Shown in pieces: positions 33,690 through 44,879 of a stretch of DNA of 64,000 nucleotides. Position 1 is the first letter of the stretch, and each line of letters begins with the position of its first letter. The notes beneath the pieces were generated by a model. It had not been told where the DNA came from, ran no database searches, and saw nothing but the letters and a program-made list of their open reading frames with translations. Position numbers and translations under genes: made by a program. The stretch comes from Anthonomus grandis grandis (Eukaryota > Arthropoda > Insecta > Coleoptera > Curculionidae), in NCBI RefSeq assembly GCF_022605725.1, contig NC_065552.1:33181879-33245878 (forward strand). The letters run 5' to 3'.

Positions 33690-34178
33690 TGGTGAGACGT
33701 CCGGTAGCCCAGGATAACTAACCAATAAGGTGACAGTATTGCAGCGTTGTTATTTATTTACAGTAACTTAGTAAAGCTTGTGTCTTCTCCTATAGATTTT
33801 ATAGTTTTTGGTCACAGGAGAAAATCCTATTTTTTAATAACTCTCCATCTCTCTTCACTTAACTAGAACAGCATTTAGCGGTTTAAATAATAGGCTAGAC
33901 GACAGGTGATAACTTTCAGATCTTAAATTAAGTTCTCCCTCGAGAGCCCTATTAAATTAAGTTCGCGTAGTTGCGGTTGCGTCTCTACTGACTTCTTACT
34001 TGCGATTGCATTTACATGAAATTAAAATAAAACTCTATTATTTAATTATGCCTAAAATATCTTTGCGAATCTATACAAGCTTATCTAAAGTAACAAAAAT
34101 ATATTTGTAGAAAATGTTAATAACGTAAACCTTCTCAAAACTTGTATCGAATAGTTATGAATAATTTCCTTAGCAGCA
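33690..34178. other. Spacer between the two mariner copies
   Basis: No gene or repeat supported. Confidence 0.45.
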
Positions 34179-34499
34179 TATACAGGTTGGGGAATCGAAG
34201 ATTACGCATTGTCACACCGATTCCTCTCGTTGATAAATGGAAACACAATCCCTCCGTTGTGTACAATTTTGTTTTATCACAACCCTAAGTATAACGTTTT
34301 TTTTTTGTACAACCCTACGTCATGTCAAGTCTGTCTGTCAAAGATATGTCGTGTGGGTCTTATTCTTTTCAATGTGCTATTCTTTGGTGCTCTCTCTGAC
34401 CATTAACGTGTACCGAATAAATCAATTTAAAAATCTTCAAGCAAAGTATAGTTTTATTGAAGAATCCACCATCCAGTTACACCAAAAAGAAACTAGACA

Positions 34500-34800
34500 C
34501 AGAACCAGCCGAAATTCCAGCCACGTTGTTCGATATTGATCTCGGGAAAGTGAGCACAGAAGTTTCCAATTTCGTACTCAATATCCTCAAAAGTTGAATG
34601 TTTGTGTTGGTATTTAAGGCGACCATATTATAGAGCCATTTTTTATTGATTGTAATTTATACACCCAAAAAAACCTTGAGTTACTGCAGAACCAAGTTCG
34701 TTCTGCCATTCAAATCCTCACTGACTTTCAACGAGACGGCTGTCTTACTCATAATGCGGTTATGGTAAAAACATATTCAAACATTTTTTTTAACCATCTT
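34500..34800 (+). pseudogene. Mariner-like transposase fragment, copy 2
   Basis: Plus strand reads EHRSFQFRTQYPQKLNVCVG, IIEPFFIDCNLYTQKNLELL and NQVRSAIQILTDF, then HNAVMVKTYSNIFFNHLIS. This aligns to the middle of the transposase at 32396-33492. The second catalytic motif is damaged (QQDSCPAH is GCLTH here) and the sequence ends where the inverted repeat starts. Several stops. Confidence 0.8.
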
Positions 34801-34844
34801 ATTAGTTAGTTGATTTTTATTTTCAGAGTTATCCTAAGGAGACC

Positions 34845-35645
34845 ATTTACACAAACATGAATTTAGTAAGCCAAATTTAGAATAATAATCCTTTTCCCGT
34901 ACTTTTTTGGAAACTTCGAAATTTTTTTGTAATCGATTTTTTGCGAAAACCATGGGTTTTAGGCAATTCTGAATCTTTTCTGTAAAATCAAATGCGCAAA
35001 AGATAGAGGGCGTCAAAGTCACCTAACATTACGTTTTCCAAAATTTCGTCCTAAAATATTTTTTTTTTCACTGTTTCAAACATAAAAAAAACTCAAAAAA
35101 AACAACAAAAATAATTGATGCATTTTTTTTCAATATCTCGTTATCTCATTAATACAATTTTTGAGTAAACCAAAAATCATTCAATCAGGGGGAGTAACAA
35201 ATTTTTTTGGTTAATTACATGCTCCTGGAACGTTAAGCGAAATAGAACAGCTCCAGTAAATTACTACATGCTACTCATATTGATATAATGCAATTTTTGG
35301 AAAATAAACGCGTGGTATCTCGATAACAAGAAATTGAAAAAAATGCATACATCATTTTTCTAGGCTTTTTTTATGTTCTATACGTTGAAAGTGTTTAAAA
35401 CAGTGAAAAAAACATAATTACATGACGAAATTTTGGAAAAAGTAATTTCAGGTGACTTTGGCGCCCTCTATCTTCAAGGCATTTGATTTTACAAAAAATA
35501 TTCTCGAATAAAAATTCTAGACAATTTAATCATAAACATTTTTTGTTTAGGACACTTTTTCCTAAAACCCACAGTTTTGCAAAAAAAATTAGTTTTCCAA
35601 AAAAGTATGGGGGAACGGATCGCTACTTTTTGTTTGGCTTGTATC
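34845..35645. repeat. Long inverted repeat (foldback/MITE-like)
   Basis: About 320 bp at 34845-35165 recurs inverted at 35315-35645. Shared blocks include GATAGAGGGCG, CCAAAATTTCGTC, CACTGTTT and CCAAAAAAGTA. The centre is AT-rich. It probably inserted into mariner copy 2 and could fold into a long hairpin. Confidence 0.75.
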
Positions 35646-35939
35646 AAGATTTCGCCTATTCTTGCCAAAAAAAGCTACAGATTCACTGTACTATAATATT
35701 TAGCCAAAGAACGAAGTTTATTACCATTCTTTTATTTAAAAAACTAAATTTATTTTTAAGAATTTTACTTTTAGCAGAACTTAAATATAATATTTTATAT
35801 TATACTAGAGTTACCCTCATCAAAGTAAGATGTTTACTAACTTCGTACTGAACAACAACGACGTTGCAGGCGAGTAGTGGAGCGCACGAAATTCGCCTTT
35901 AAACACCTCTATGCGTAAGGATCGATTCTCCAACCTGTA

Positions 35940-37157
35940 TATGATTATCGTTGGCAACACGATGGAACGCTAAAGTTTTTTTTGTCCCCAATTTATATGC
36001 TTTCAAATGCTATAACTATGATACATTGTCTGTAAGTTGACAAAAAAACCTGCTTAAATCTGTCAAAGAAGGAGAAAGGTGGCAACATAATTGAATAGGT
36101 AAGAACCAGGAAGATAGTTGTCCAAAATGTCTGGCGGAGACTATACTATCTGTATAATAATGCCAGTTCTTTAGAAAAATAACAGTTTATGTACAAATGT
36201 GGTCAATTGCTTTATCATCAAATATATTTGGGAGCCTAAGACAAATATTTGAATGATTTGAAACAAATGCATATTAGTTACTGTTAAGTATCTCTCTCGC
36301 CAATTACTATCTCGTCTGTAGTACTTTCCTCATTTATGAATACCCCAGATAATTCCCGAAACAACTCCATTCAATAATCAAAACGAAATTAAAGAAAAGC
36401 CTTATCGACACCAGTGACTTTCGCCATTCATTTAAATTTGTGCTGTCCATACCAGGCGGTTTACTCTCGCCAAGGGGCACGTAAGCGGCACGGATAAAAG
36501 TTCGACAACGCTTTAATGCTCAGAAAGTTTCCCTTTATTCATAAATCCCTCTGGGAAGTAATTATTGGCAACACTTCCTTTGGAAAAGTTGGTCTGTACG
36601 TATGAAGTTTTCGGCGTGTTTGCCTGTGCCCGAGCATAAGCAAAAACCCGAAAAACAAATCGAACTCGCGGCGGGGCTTCTTGTTGGGGATTTTACGCTG
36701 ATGTATGCAATAATTTGGTAATATGTAGGTGAGTGCTGCGGGGCGTTTATGGTGAAAGTTATCGAAAAGAAGAATTTAAATTGAAAAGACGCTGGCCTGG
36801 TAAGAAGTCAAGCTAGCTAAATTGGGTACTGAATACTGAAAATAATTTAAAAACGAAATGGTGAAGATGTTTACTATAATAAGTTAGATAAGAGTGGCCA
36901 CGTGATTTAATTCCATCAAATTAGACTTTTTGACTCAATAATATTCTTGTAAAAATAATAATATCTAGCAAAATAGAAGAGTTGGAGAAACGCAGTGTGA
37001 AATAACTCTCATAAAGTTGGGGCATCTAAAACTGCCGTATTTTCGCCACGGTCACCGAGAAACCAGCTAATTCTCCGTTATTCCAAAATGACACAAGTGG
37101 CACACCGCACGACTTTTAAACCTTGGCGAGAATCGTCCAAGACAGCGTTCAACCGAA
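35940..37157. other. Spacer with moderate-GC stretch
   Basis: 35940-36400 is AT-rich with nothing assigned. 36420-37150 has balanced composition (for example CGGCGGGGCTTCTTGTTGGG near 36670-36690) and no frame. It could be regulatory DNA upstream of the core promoter at 37158. Confidence 0.45.
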
Positions 37158-37330
37158 TATATAAAGAGCCGCATCGCCGAGAGCAGTCAGTTCAGTAAAG
37201 TAAAGTTCGAAATATTGGCGCGAGATTTAAACAGTTGTGAATAAGTATCTCTAGTAGTCGTGACTGAAGTGTGTAAATAATTTAATTGACCACTTTCGGT
37301 TGTTTTCATTACCACTTAACAAACGGGAAA
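37158..37330 (+). promoter_or_regulatory. Candidate core promoter (TATA + initiator) and 5' leader
   Basis: TATATAAAG at 37158-37166 is followed by TCAGTT at 37187-37192. The initiator A (37189) lies 31 bases after the TATA start, the canonical arthropod geometry. Downstream is a purine-rich leader (TTCAGTAAAGTAAAGTTCG...) typical of insect 5' UTRs. The first ATG (37332) opens only 8 codons. A possible splice donor AAAG/GTAGCA is at about 37360. No coding exon follows before a decayed mariner, so either the exon lies beyond an intron or the gene is dead. Confidence 0.5.
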
Positions 37331-37439
37331 AATGTTACACTCTCTTACCTTAAATTAAAGGTAGCATTCATCTGCCCAAGAAATATTTCCCAACAAACTA
37401 CATTAATACAAATAAAGTAAGATAAGGATATTTCATTAT

Positions 37440-38160
37440 ATTCTAGATGAGATTTTCAAAATGCAGTCCATTTTGTTCTAAGCAATACCATAATTTATTT
37501 TTAAATTTTTTTTAACATTCTTAAGCACTTGTCTTGAAATAGATTTACGTTCTCTAACAGTGCGTTTTCAGATATCTTCTATTGAGGCTGTGCTTTAAAG
37601 ACGCCATCTTTTAAGTAATCCCAAAGAAAAAAGTCAAGGGGTGTTAGGTCAGCAAATCTCGCCGGCCAATCTATTGAACCTCCAATTCTTTGTTTAGTAA
37701 AAAAAAATTGACTGACTCTAGGGGGTGCTCTAGCTGCTGAGAATCCATTCAATTTTCATGTATATCCCTGTTGGTAATAATACCCAATAATCATTTAACG
37801 AAAAAAGTGCATTTATTGCTGAAACAAATCGTCTTCATACAACTCTAGAAGAATTTTCATTTTGTACGGATGAAAATGATTCAATTTAAATGACTGACGA
37901 ATAGTTTCATGACGAATTCCTGTCATCACTGAAGCTTACTGTAGAGACATTGTAGGATTTATGGCAAAATCACCTTACATGTCAACCTGTGCGGCTTCAT
38001 CAAGTACTTCCTATTTGCTACTTATCCTTTTAATTCAACTTTGAAAATTAATTACTGACTCTACTCCTTTTTGGGGTTAAGTTCATTAAATACTTCAGCA
38101 GTTCTTAATGTGCAACGACGTTTAGAACCGTAGATAAAAACTATCTAAACTCATTTAGCC
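37440..38160 (-). pseudogene. Heavily decayed mariner-like transposase
   Basis: Minus strand contains, in order and in shifting frames, RRCTLRTAEVFNELNP, TGIRHETIRQSFKLNHFHPY (HTH and linker), LLELYEDDLFQQ, and at 37700-37590 ADLTPLDFFLWDYLKDGVF, the third catalytic block (SPDLTPLDFFLWG). First and second Asp blocks are lost. Too decayed to assign a subfamily; the third block resembles the element at 31981. Confidence 0.65.
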
Positions 38161-38164
38161 AGAC

Positions 38165-38650
38165 TCTAAAGCATCTGATTAAAAAATAGCATACAAAATG
38201 TTAATTTAATCAATTAAATATTTTAAAATATTTTTATCACGCCTTCGACACATTCCAATTGGATACAGTGTAGAATCGTGAAGTCTACTTATATTTCATG
38301 CATGTTTTTCTATTAGACCTGTAGGTGCGAAAATATTTTTTATGCAGATGAATACTGCTCAATGACAAGTTTAATTCAAAGTATGACAAAGGGTGTGGTG
38401 CCCTTTGAAATTTGGGTTGCAGGGGGTGACACACTCCATGGTAAAAATATTGTAGTTCTAGTTTAGGATTATTACAAACTCGTTTATTTTGCTAGATACT
38501 TGCATTGAAACCGCACCTTTTACATGCAAATCGGATTCATTATATATGTATAAACGCGTATTTTATTAATGTTGGGTATGGCCGCCACAGTATATAATTT
38601 TTTGTCCACCATAAAACCACAGTAAATTTTATGAGCTGATAACTTCCACG
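38165..38650. other. Spacer
   Basis: Nothing supported. Confidence 0.4.
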
Positions 38651-38654
38651 ACTT

Positions 38655-39900
38655 ATTACTTAAATGTCAGATTTTTACTACTACGGGTGCAGCCTGTACT
38701 CACTCCGTTTACGAAAAGAAGAACGACGGAAGATTTGGCCAATCCAACTCTCTGTTGTAAACGTCTGGAATTTGTCCGGAAATTTAAATACTTAGGTATA
38801 ATTCTTGACGCAAAACTAACCTGGAATTTGCATATTGAATACGCAATAAACAAAAGCGGAATAGCGCTGATGTCCACCAGACGAGCATTAGAAAAGACAC
38901 TACTGTAGTAAGACTCAAATTAACCTACGCTGCAATAATTTGGTGGCAATAATTTGAACAAACCAGAGCAAGAAAAAAACTATGTAAACTCCAAAGACTT
39001 GCCTGCTTATGCATTACAAGAGCAATCGGTAGCACGCCAACTGCTGCGATGGAAACCCTGCTTAACAATATTATTGTTAAGGAGAGGTATGAGCTAGAAT
39101 GGAGGCATACTGGTATGAAAAACACACTGCGGGTCATACAAGAAGGATAAACACAATCACATACTTACTCTTAAAAATGAGTAGTGACACTACGACGACG
39201 AAAATCAACTTGAATAAACCGTTCCTAACCCAGCTGAACTGGAAGGATAAAACGAATCAATCACTAATCTAAAACAATGGGTTGGTTTAATATACTGACG
39301 AATCAAAGATGGGTAGTGGAATAGGAGCAGGAATATAATTATGGTCTTGACCCGAGAATCAACTTGTTTGCATCACTCGGGCAACGTACCACAGTCTTGG
39401 AAGCAGAAATTCATGCTATAAATATGTGCCTTGAGGAAAAACTTGAGAAGAGGCTATGTCAACTAAGACATAACAATCTCTACAGACAGTCAAGCCTCAA
39501 CGAAAGCTCTAACATGCTCAAACATCAGCTTCAAATTAGTCTAGAACTGTTTACAAGACCTCCTCGGTCTGGCAAACCGAAACAAGGTAACCTTTGACTG
39601 GGTGTCAGAACATACAGGTGTGAAAGACAATGAAAAAGCAGACTCCCTAGCAAGACGAGGATTTGAAAAACCATTTAAAGGCCCTGAAGCTCTATTCGGC
39701 ATAATAACAGTTCATGGCAGTCTCAAAAAGTGCTCTCAGCGGAAGTCAACTCAGAATAGTGACAGGACTACTCACTGAGCATTACACGTTGAGAACACAC
39801 CTGCACACAATAGAAATATTCCATGAAGAACTTTTGTGTAGACTTTCCGAAGATGATAATAAAGAGGCTACTGCGCCTAGCAAAGATAAGTAACCTTTTC
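38655..39900 (+). pseudogene. Non-LTR ORF2 3' part: RT connection and RNase H (R1/I-like)
   Basis: 38690-38905 reads KFKYLGIILDAKLTWNLHI, the RT connection block. 38910-39150 reads LKLTYAAIIWWQ and LQRLACLCITRAIGSTPTAA, conserved before RNase H. RNase H appears as GLIYTDESKMGSGIGAGIY (first Asp) near 39275-39335, TVLEAEIHAINMCLEE (Glu) and FDWVSEHTGVKDNEKADSLA (His and Asp). TGLLTEHYTLRTHLHTIEI near 39760 is the post-RNase H motif. Frames shift at least four times. RNase H would remove the RNA strand during second-strand synthesis. Confidence 0.75.
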
Positions 39901-40971
39901 AATTAGGAAAGCTGTAACAGAGGATACAATCAAGTATTCAATAGCGAAACTAACGTTCTCATTGAGAAAAGAGCAAGGCATTATTGCAGAATTTTATGAA
40001 TATGCCACTGACTATGAATTTAATAATAAGTTAATTGAAAAACTGATAAAAATTTCCCATGATGTCTTACCTCAAATCGAATAACCTCCTTAGTAACTTT
40101 CAGTATGGCTTTCAAGAGGGCCGCATTTAGAATTTCTTGAATGATCTATATGCCTAAATGAGTGGCGGTGGTGTTTCAAAGGCATTTGATTGTGTTAGCC
40201 ATGGGAGTCGTAGCACATTCTTGATTCCGTTCTTATCTGGAGGATCGTCATCAGCGCGTTTTTGTGGGCCCTGACATCTTAGAAAATCACGAGATAACTT
40301 GGGGGGTACCACAGAGATCAGTCTTGGGTCCAATTCTTTTTCTTTTGTATGTCAATGACCTTACAAATCTGGACATTCAGAGGAAAATTACCTTATTTGC
40401 CGATGATACGACAATTCTTTGTCATGGAGCAAATAGTGAGTCCTTGCATCTGACCCTGATGATGGACCTCCAGAGGATACGGGATTGGTTTGACTCAAAT
40501 AGCTTGTGACTGCACTTGAATAAGACCAAAGTCCTGGCGTTTAGGGCTAAGCTTGGGGATGTGTCCATTGGCGATAATCAAGTTACTGAACACTTTAGCA
40601 GCAGGTTTCTTGGTATCATTCCTGATAAAACCCCTAAATTTAATAATCATTTACTTGATCTTGGCAGTAAAATATCAGCTGGTGCCTTTGCCGTTGGGTC
40701 GCAACTGAAGAGCTCGGTCCCGAGATAGGTAGGACTGTATATTTTGCCCTTGTCGAGTGTCGTCTTCGCTACGGTATTGTTTTTGGGGGCATGCTAGCAA
40801 TTATCTTATCCAGTCGCTCTTTGTATTGCAAAAGAAAGCCCTCAGGTATATTTGCAAGGCAAAACCTCGGGATTCCTGCCGCCCTCTATTTGCTCGAGAA
40901 AACCTTTTAACAGTCACCTGTGTGCATATACTCGAAATTGCTAGCATCGTGTTCAAAAATCGGCATAAGTA

Positions 40972-42358
40972 CCGTCAACCGGGGTTATATTGGACCATGT
41001 GGTTGTGTTTCAAATTGTGCGCGCTAGAGATGTTGGGTGACAGTTCGGTTACTAAACAAAAATATCCCTAGATTAACGCATAACCTACTAGTTGTACATG
41101 TGTTTCGCGATTGATCAGAAAATCAAGGTAAGCTCACAAAAATTAATTTTTAGAGTCACTTTCTTCGTTAAAATTGAGACAGCCAAATAGTGTCCTCCGG
41201 CTTGTGAACCCTGTGCATGATAGTTACATGGTGCGATGGGATTAATATTTGTTTTTAATCTTATAAAGATCGTCCTTCCTTTTCGCATAAAATGGAAATT
41301 ATCTGAAAATGTGTTTCTCAGGGGTAATATCGGATATGCCACGAAAACACCTTTATAAGCTGGGAACGCTTTATCAGCGTAATTATTCCCGAGAAAGCAT
41401 GGAAAGAGCATTGAAGGTCGTATTAGATGGTGGATATTCATTTAAGCAGGCAGCAGAAATGCATGGGGTACCAAAAAGCACCCTTAACGATATTTACAGA
41501 GGTAAGCATTCTGACAAACTCGGGAGGCCACCAATTTTGTCAGTGAGAGAAGAGCATTGGATAGTACTACAGGAAAATTCGGATATATTTTTGAGAGGCA
41601 AGCAATCAAGGACTTCGTGCGCTATTATTTGAACAGTAAGGGCGTAAATATACAATGTTTTAACGATAATAGAGCTGGTGATGACTGGATTGAACGCTTT
41701 ATGGGGCGACACAAGGAGTTATCACTTCGTAATTGTAAAAAAATTAAACGAGTGTAAGCTAAAATCACAGAAGACACGACTAAAGAATACTTGAACGAGA
41801 CAATCCAGGGAGTTTCACCTGATAATATTGTTAATATCTTGGATGAAACAGACCTAACAGATGATCCCAGTAAGAAACTAGTTTTTATTTCTTGTGGATA
41901 GAAGCATGCGTGAAGGATAATGGATTTTTCCAAAATGGCAACGTCTGTTATGTTCGCTGCGGCTGGAGATGGCACTTGTTTACCTCCATACGTTTTGTAC
42001 AAAAGTAGACACCTCTATTCAGACTTTATTTTTACTACATCACCCTGTATCCTTAACCCTACATGATCAAAAAATTGTTTTTTTTATTGTCCGATAAATG
42101 TTTTTAGCATATGTCGGATATCAGGCTTTTTTAATGTAAAAATGGAATGGTCCGATATTCCCCCAAAGCCGGGGTTATATCAAAGGGAATTTAAAAAAAT
42201 AAATAAATATAATTGTGACAATAAAATATTTTTTTTGTGCATATGTTTACTAGGTTAACTTCTTATTATAGAATGCATTAGTTAACTTTAATTATGTATA
42301 ATAAAAGAAATACAGACAGATAATTAAAAATATCGTCCGATATAACTCCGGTTGACGG
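40972..42358 (+). mobile_element. pogo element inserted in the RT
   Basis: Ends: CCGTCAACCGGGGTTATATT on the left and the complement of CCGTCAACCGGAGTTATATC on the right, with TA on both sides (40970-40971, 42359-42360). Joining the flanks at TA restores RT-like order (HKY then TRQRRN). The transposase inside is deleted past its first catalytic block. Confidence 0.88.
41336..42020 (+). pseudogene. pogo transposase, truncated
   Basis: Starts MPRKHLYKLGTLYQRNYSRE with a psq/CENP-B HTH (MERALKVVLDGGYSFKQAAE, HGVPKSTLNDIYRG). A frame shift near 41580 leads to the second HTH (QAIKDFVRYYLNSKGVNIQ, DDWIERFMGRHKELSLRN). Then come NIVNILDETDLTDDPSKKLV (first catalytic Asp), a stop, IMDFSKMATSVMFAAAGDG and LPPYVLYK. 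The second and third Asp blocks are missing, which shows an internal deletion. HTH blocks bind the TIRs in live elements. Confidence 0.85.
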
Positions 42359-42634
42359 TATATGGCAGAGGACCCCTGATATGTGACACGACAGAGGCGC
42401 AATCTGCAACTACCCATTCCCACGTTCGCTCTTAATCAAAATTCAATTTTTCACGAAGGCATGAAGGTATTCAATCGTCTGTCATGCCACATTAGAGACC
42501 TTAGAGCAACACTCAAATGCTTTAGACAGAGGCTCAAAAAGTATCTGAAAGAAAAGGCCTACTATAATCTTGAAGAGTTTTATGCTTAACGTTTTGTGGA
42601 CTATAATATATAAGTACAACAGACCTGAAAAATT

Positions 42635-42662
42635 ATATAATAATAATAATAATAATAATAAC
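42635..42662. repeat. (TAA)n microsatellite between two retroelement tails
   Basis: About nine TAA units end the plus-strand RT element and also abut the 3' end of a minus-strand non-LTR remnant. Either element could have seeded it. Confidence 0.85.
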
Positions 42663-43260
42663 GTTTATTAATCCCCATATACATATGTTTACAAAGCTGT
42701 AAAAAAAACATCATTTTAACAACAAAATTACAGACAAAATGCGGATTAAAAGGCATAATTTCAGCTTCTCAACGCAGTTGAGGGCTGTTGTGGCCTATAA
42801 AGTAATTTATCCAAAAAAAGTATATAATAGTAAGTACCCAAAGAAAAATAAATAAATAATGCACAAAAATCGAGGAAACACATTTAAAACATTTTTACAT
42901 AAATAAAATGAAAAAGAGAATATACAAAAATTAAAACCTATAACAAATCCAAAATTCATATTTTTAAATGCATTGCTCTGTTTTTAAATAATATTCTGGA
43001 GCTTAGATTTCATGCATTTTCGGAAGCCGTTTGTCGTTAGCAAAAGATCAGTAATATATTTATTTACTACAGATGCAATATTATAAGAAAATGATCGTTT
43101 AAGAATTTCTTTTCGATGTCGTGGAATATCTAAACGCCGTCTATTTCTAACATTAGCCTGATGATGAATATCAGCTCTAAATACCACCCTATATATTGTG
43201 GGCACCTCATCAGAATATTGTAGCAAAATACCACATAATGTAACTCTCTCCTCGATGACA
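42663..43260 (-). pseudogene. 3' end of a minus-strand non-LTR element
   Basis: 43226-42984 on the minus strand reads ADIHHQANVRNRRRLDIPRH then KEILKRSFSYNIASVVNKYI. This resembles the C-terminus of Jockey/CR1-type ORF2 (TRN...L..P.HR....KSF.Y....YN.LP). Towards 42663 lies a possible 3' UTR ending at the TAA tract. Only the last 80 codons or so remain. Confidence 0.55.
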
Positions 43261-44870
43261 TATTAAGCCACTCAAGCCACATATGCATGAAACTAGTAAG
43301 TTTATTAATTTCTATTTGACTACTAGTTCTTACTTCTAACTCACATCACTATTCAATTACGTAATTTGCTCGTGTACCATTAGAAGCTTTACCTCTAATA
43401 TAAATGTCGATGCATTAATCCCCCTTATCTGACCCTTCACTTCGCTATCTTTTCAACCTCTTAACTTCCCTAAGTGTTCGTATCAAGTGGGGCCTACGTC
43501 AACGGTCCATAAAAAAGGGGATCTAAATCTCGACGACAATAATAGGAGAAATTTATTTGGGCGTTATACGGACACGAATAATTCTACAATGTACTGTGTT
43601 TTTTAAATAATATTTATATATATTTTTTTTCAATTATTATCGGTTATTTTTAAATTTAATTATTATTTCTTTAAGTGCTTATAAAAGATTAGAGTTTATA
43701 CTTCGAAATTTTCACAAAGTAATAAAAATACAAAGAAACGTTTTATGTGCTGCCAGAAATAGGCGACAATAAAAACTTTATTGAGTAATGTAAACTAGGA
43801 ACTCTGCTTATTTTGAAGCATGGGTAAGATTTATAGTTAGTTGTAATAAATAATATTTCTAGGTTGTTCAATAGTAGGAAGTCAGTTAACAAAGTATTAG
43901 ATAGTAGACCCAAATAATTGTTGATTCCTTCGTAATGGCTCAGTAGATTGTACCAAAGTAGTGGATCTAACCTATGATGATTTGTTTTCTAGATCGCTAA
44001 AGTAAATTATGTTTATAAAAATGAATTAACCGAATAAAAATCTATGCCTAAGATCGTTTATCATTATAACGTCATTATTGTGCCTATTCATCATTCATTG
44101 ATTCATCAAATTTAAAATATTAGCCCGCCCAACGCATTACCTTTTAAAACCCTCCTTTTTATGCCTCGACAGACAAATGCTTTCGCTTTTCCTTAAGGGA
44201 TTCCGTCAATACGTCCGTAGGCCATGAATATATCATCAGCATTAAAATTTGTGGAGCGTGAAAAGGCTGATGCTTTCTTCCTCTCTCTTCGCGAGTTATT
44301 ATACCTTTAAATGCATGTTTTATTTCCATATGTTCAAGTTTACGATTGTTGGTATATTATATTACTTTATGATTATACTTTTTTATGCAATTTTTTGGTG
44401 GTAAAAGGAAAATATGACTGCACATTTATGCGGACATAAGAAGACAAAAGCTGCTTTTATAGGGTATAAGCTTGTTTATCTTTTAACATTAAAATTTGTA
44501 CTATAGGTGATAGCACAGGCTTAGCGGCATAAGATTTATTTTACTGGTTACCATATTAGCAGGTTAAGAAGATTTAGCAGATGTCAAAAATTTAAAGACA
44601 CGAATTTAAAGAAAAAAAAAATTATTGATTGAAATTCAAACTTAAAGAAATATAAGTGTTACCCAATCAATATTAAAATATAAGTAATACAAACAAACAC
44701 ATATATAAATTTAATTAAAAAATTTTAAATCTATACTGTGCTAAAATCACATTATAGATATTCCTTGAATTCAATAAAATGTCCTTAAGCCTAAATTTAA
44801 AACATTTTTTGGGCGATCCTTTAAGGGGTCTGGAAATTTAATAAAAAACCTAATCTCCCAATACTCCAGC
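43261..44870. other. AT-rich spacer
   Basis: No gene, inverted repeat or motif supported. A modest-GC patch at 44130-44300 is unassigned. Confidence 0.5.
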
Positions 44871-44879
44871 CCACTTTAA

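Larger units (their letters stand above)
34181..35939 (+). mobile_element. Mariner-superfamily element, copy 2, with internal hairpin
   Basis: Ends: TACAGGTTGGGGAATCGA at 34181 and the complement of TACAGGTTGGAGAATCGA ending at 35939, each flanked by TA, with TTACGCAT conserved just inside. Transposase fragments (34440-34800) are in plus orientation. A long inverted repeat fills much of the right half. End sequences differ from copy 1 although the transposases are close, so they are probably sister subfamilies. Confidence 0.8.
39950..42640 (+). pseudogene. CR1/Jockey-like RT, split by a pogo element
   Basis: Plus strand: FQYGFQEGR-like finger region with a deletion, SKAFDCVSHGS (motif A), ITWGVPQRSVLGPILFLLYV (motif B), ITLFADDTTILCHG (catalytic FADD), RIRDWFDSNSL then a TGA at 40507-40509, and LHLNKTKVLAFRAKLGD (motif D). 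A frameshift near 40730-40760 leads to the C-terminal region LQKKALRYICKAKPRDSCRP to FKNRHKY at 40970. The pogo element (40972-42358) intervenes. After it TRQRRNLQLPIPTFAL, MKVFNRLSCHI and KEKAYYNLEEF complete the C-terminus at 42589. Confidence 0.85.
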
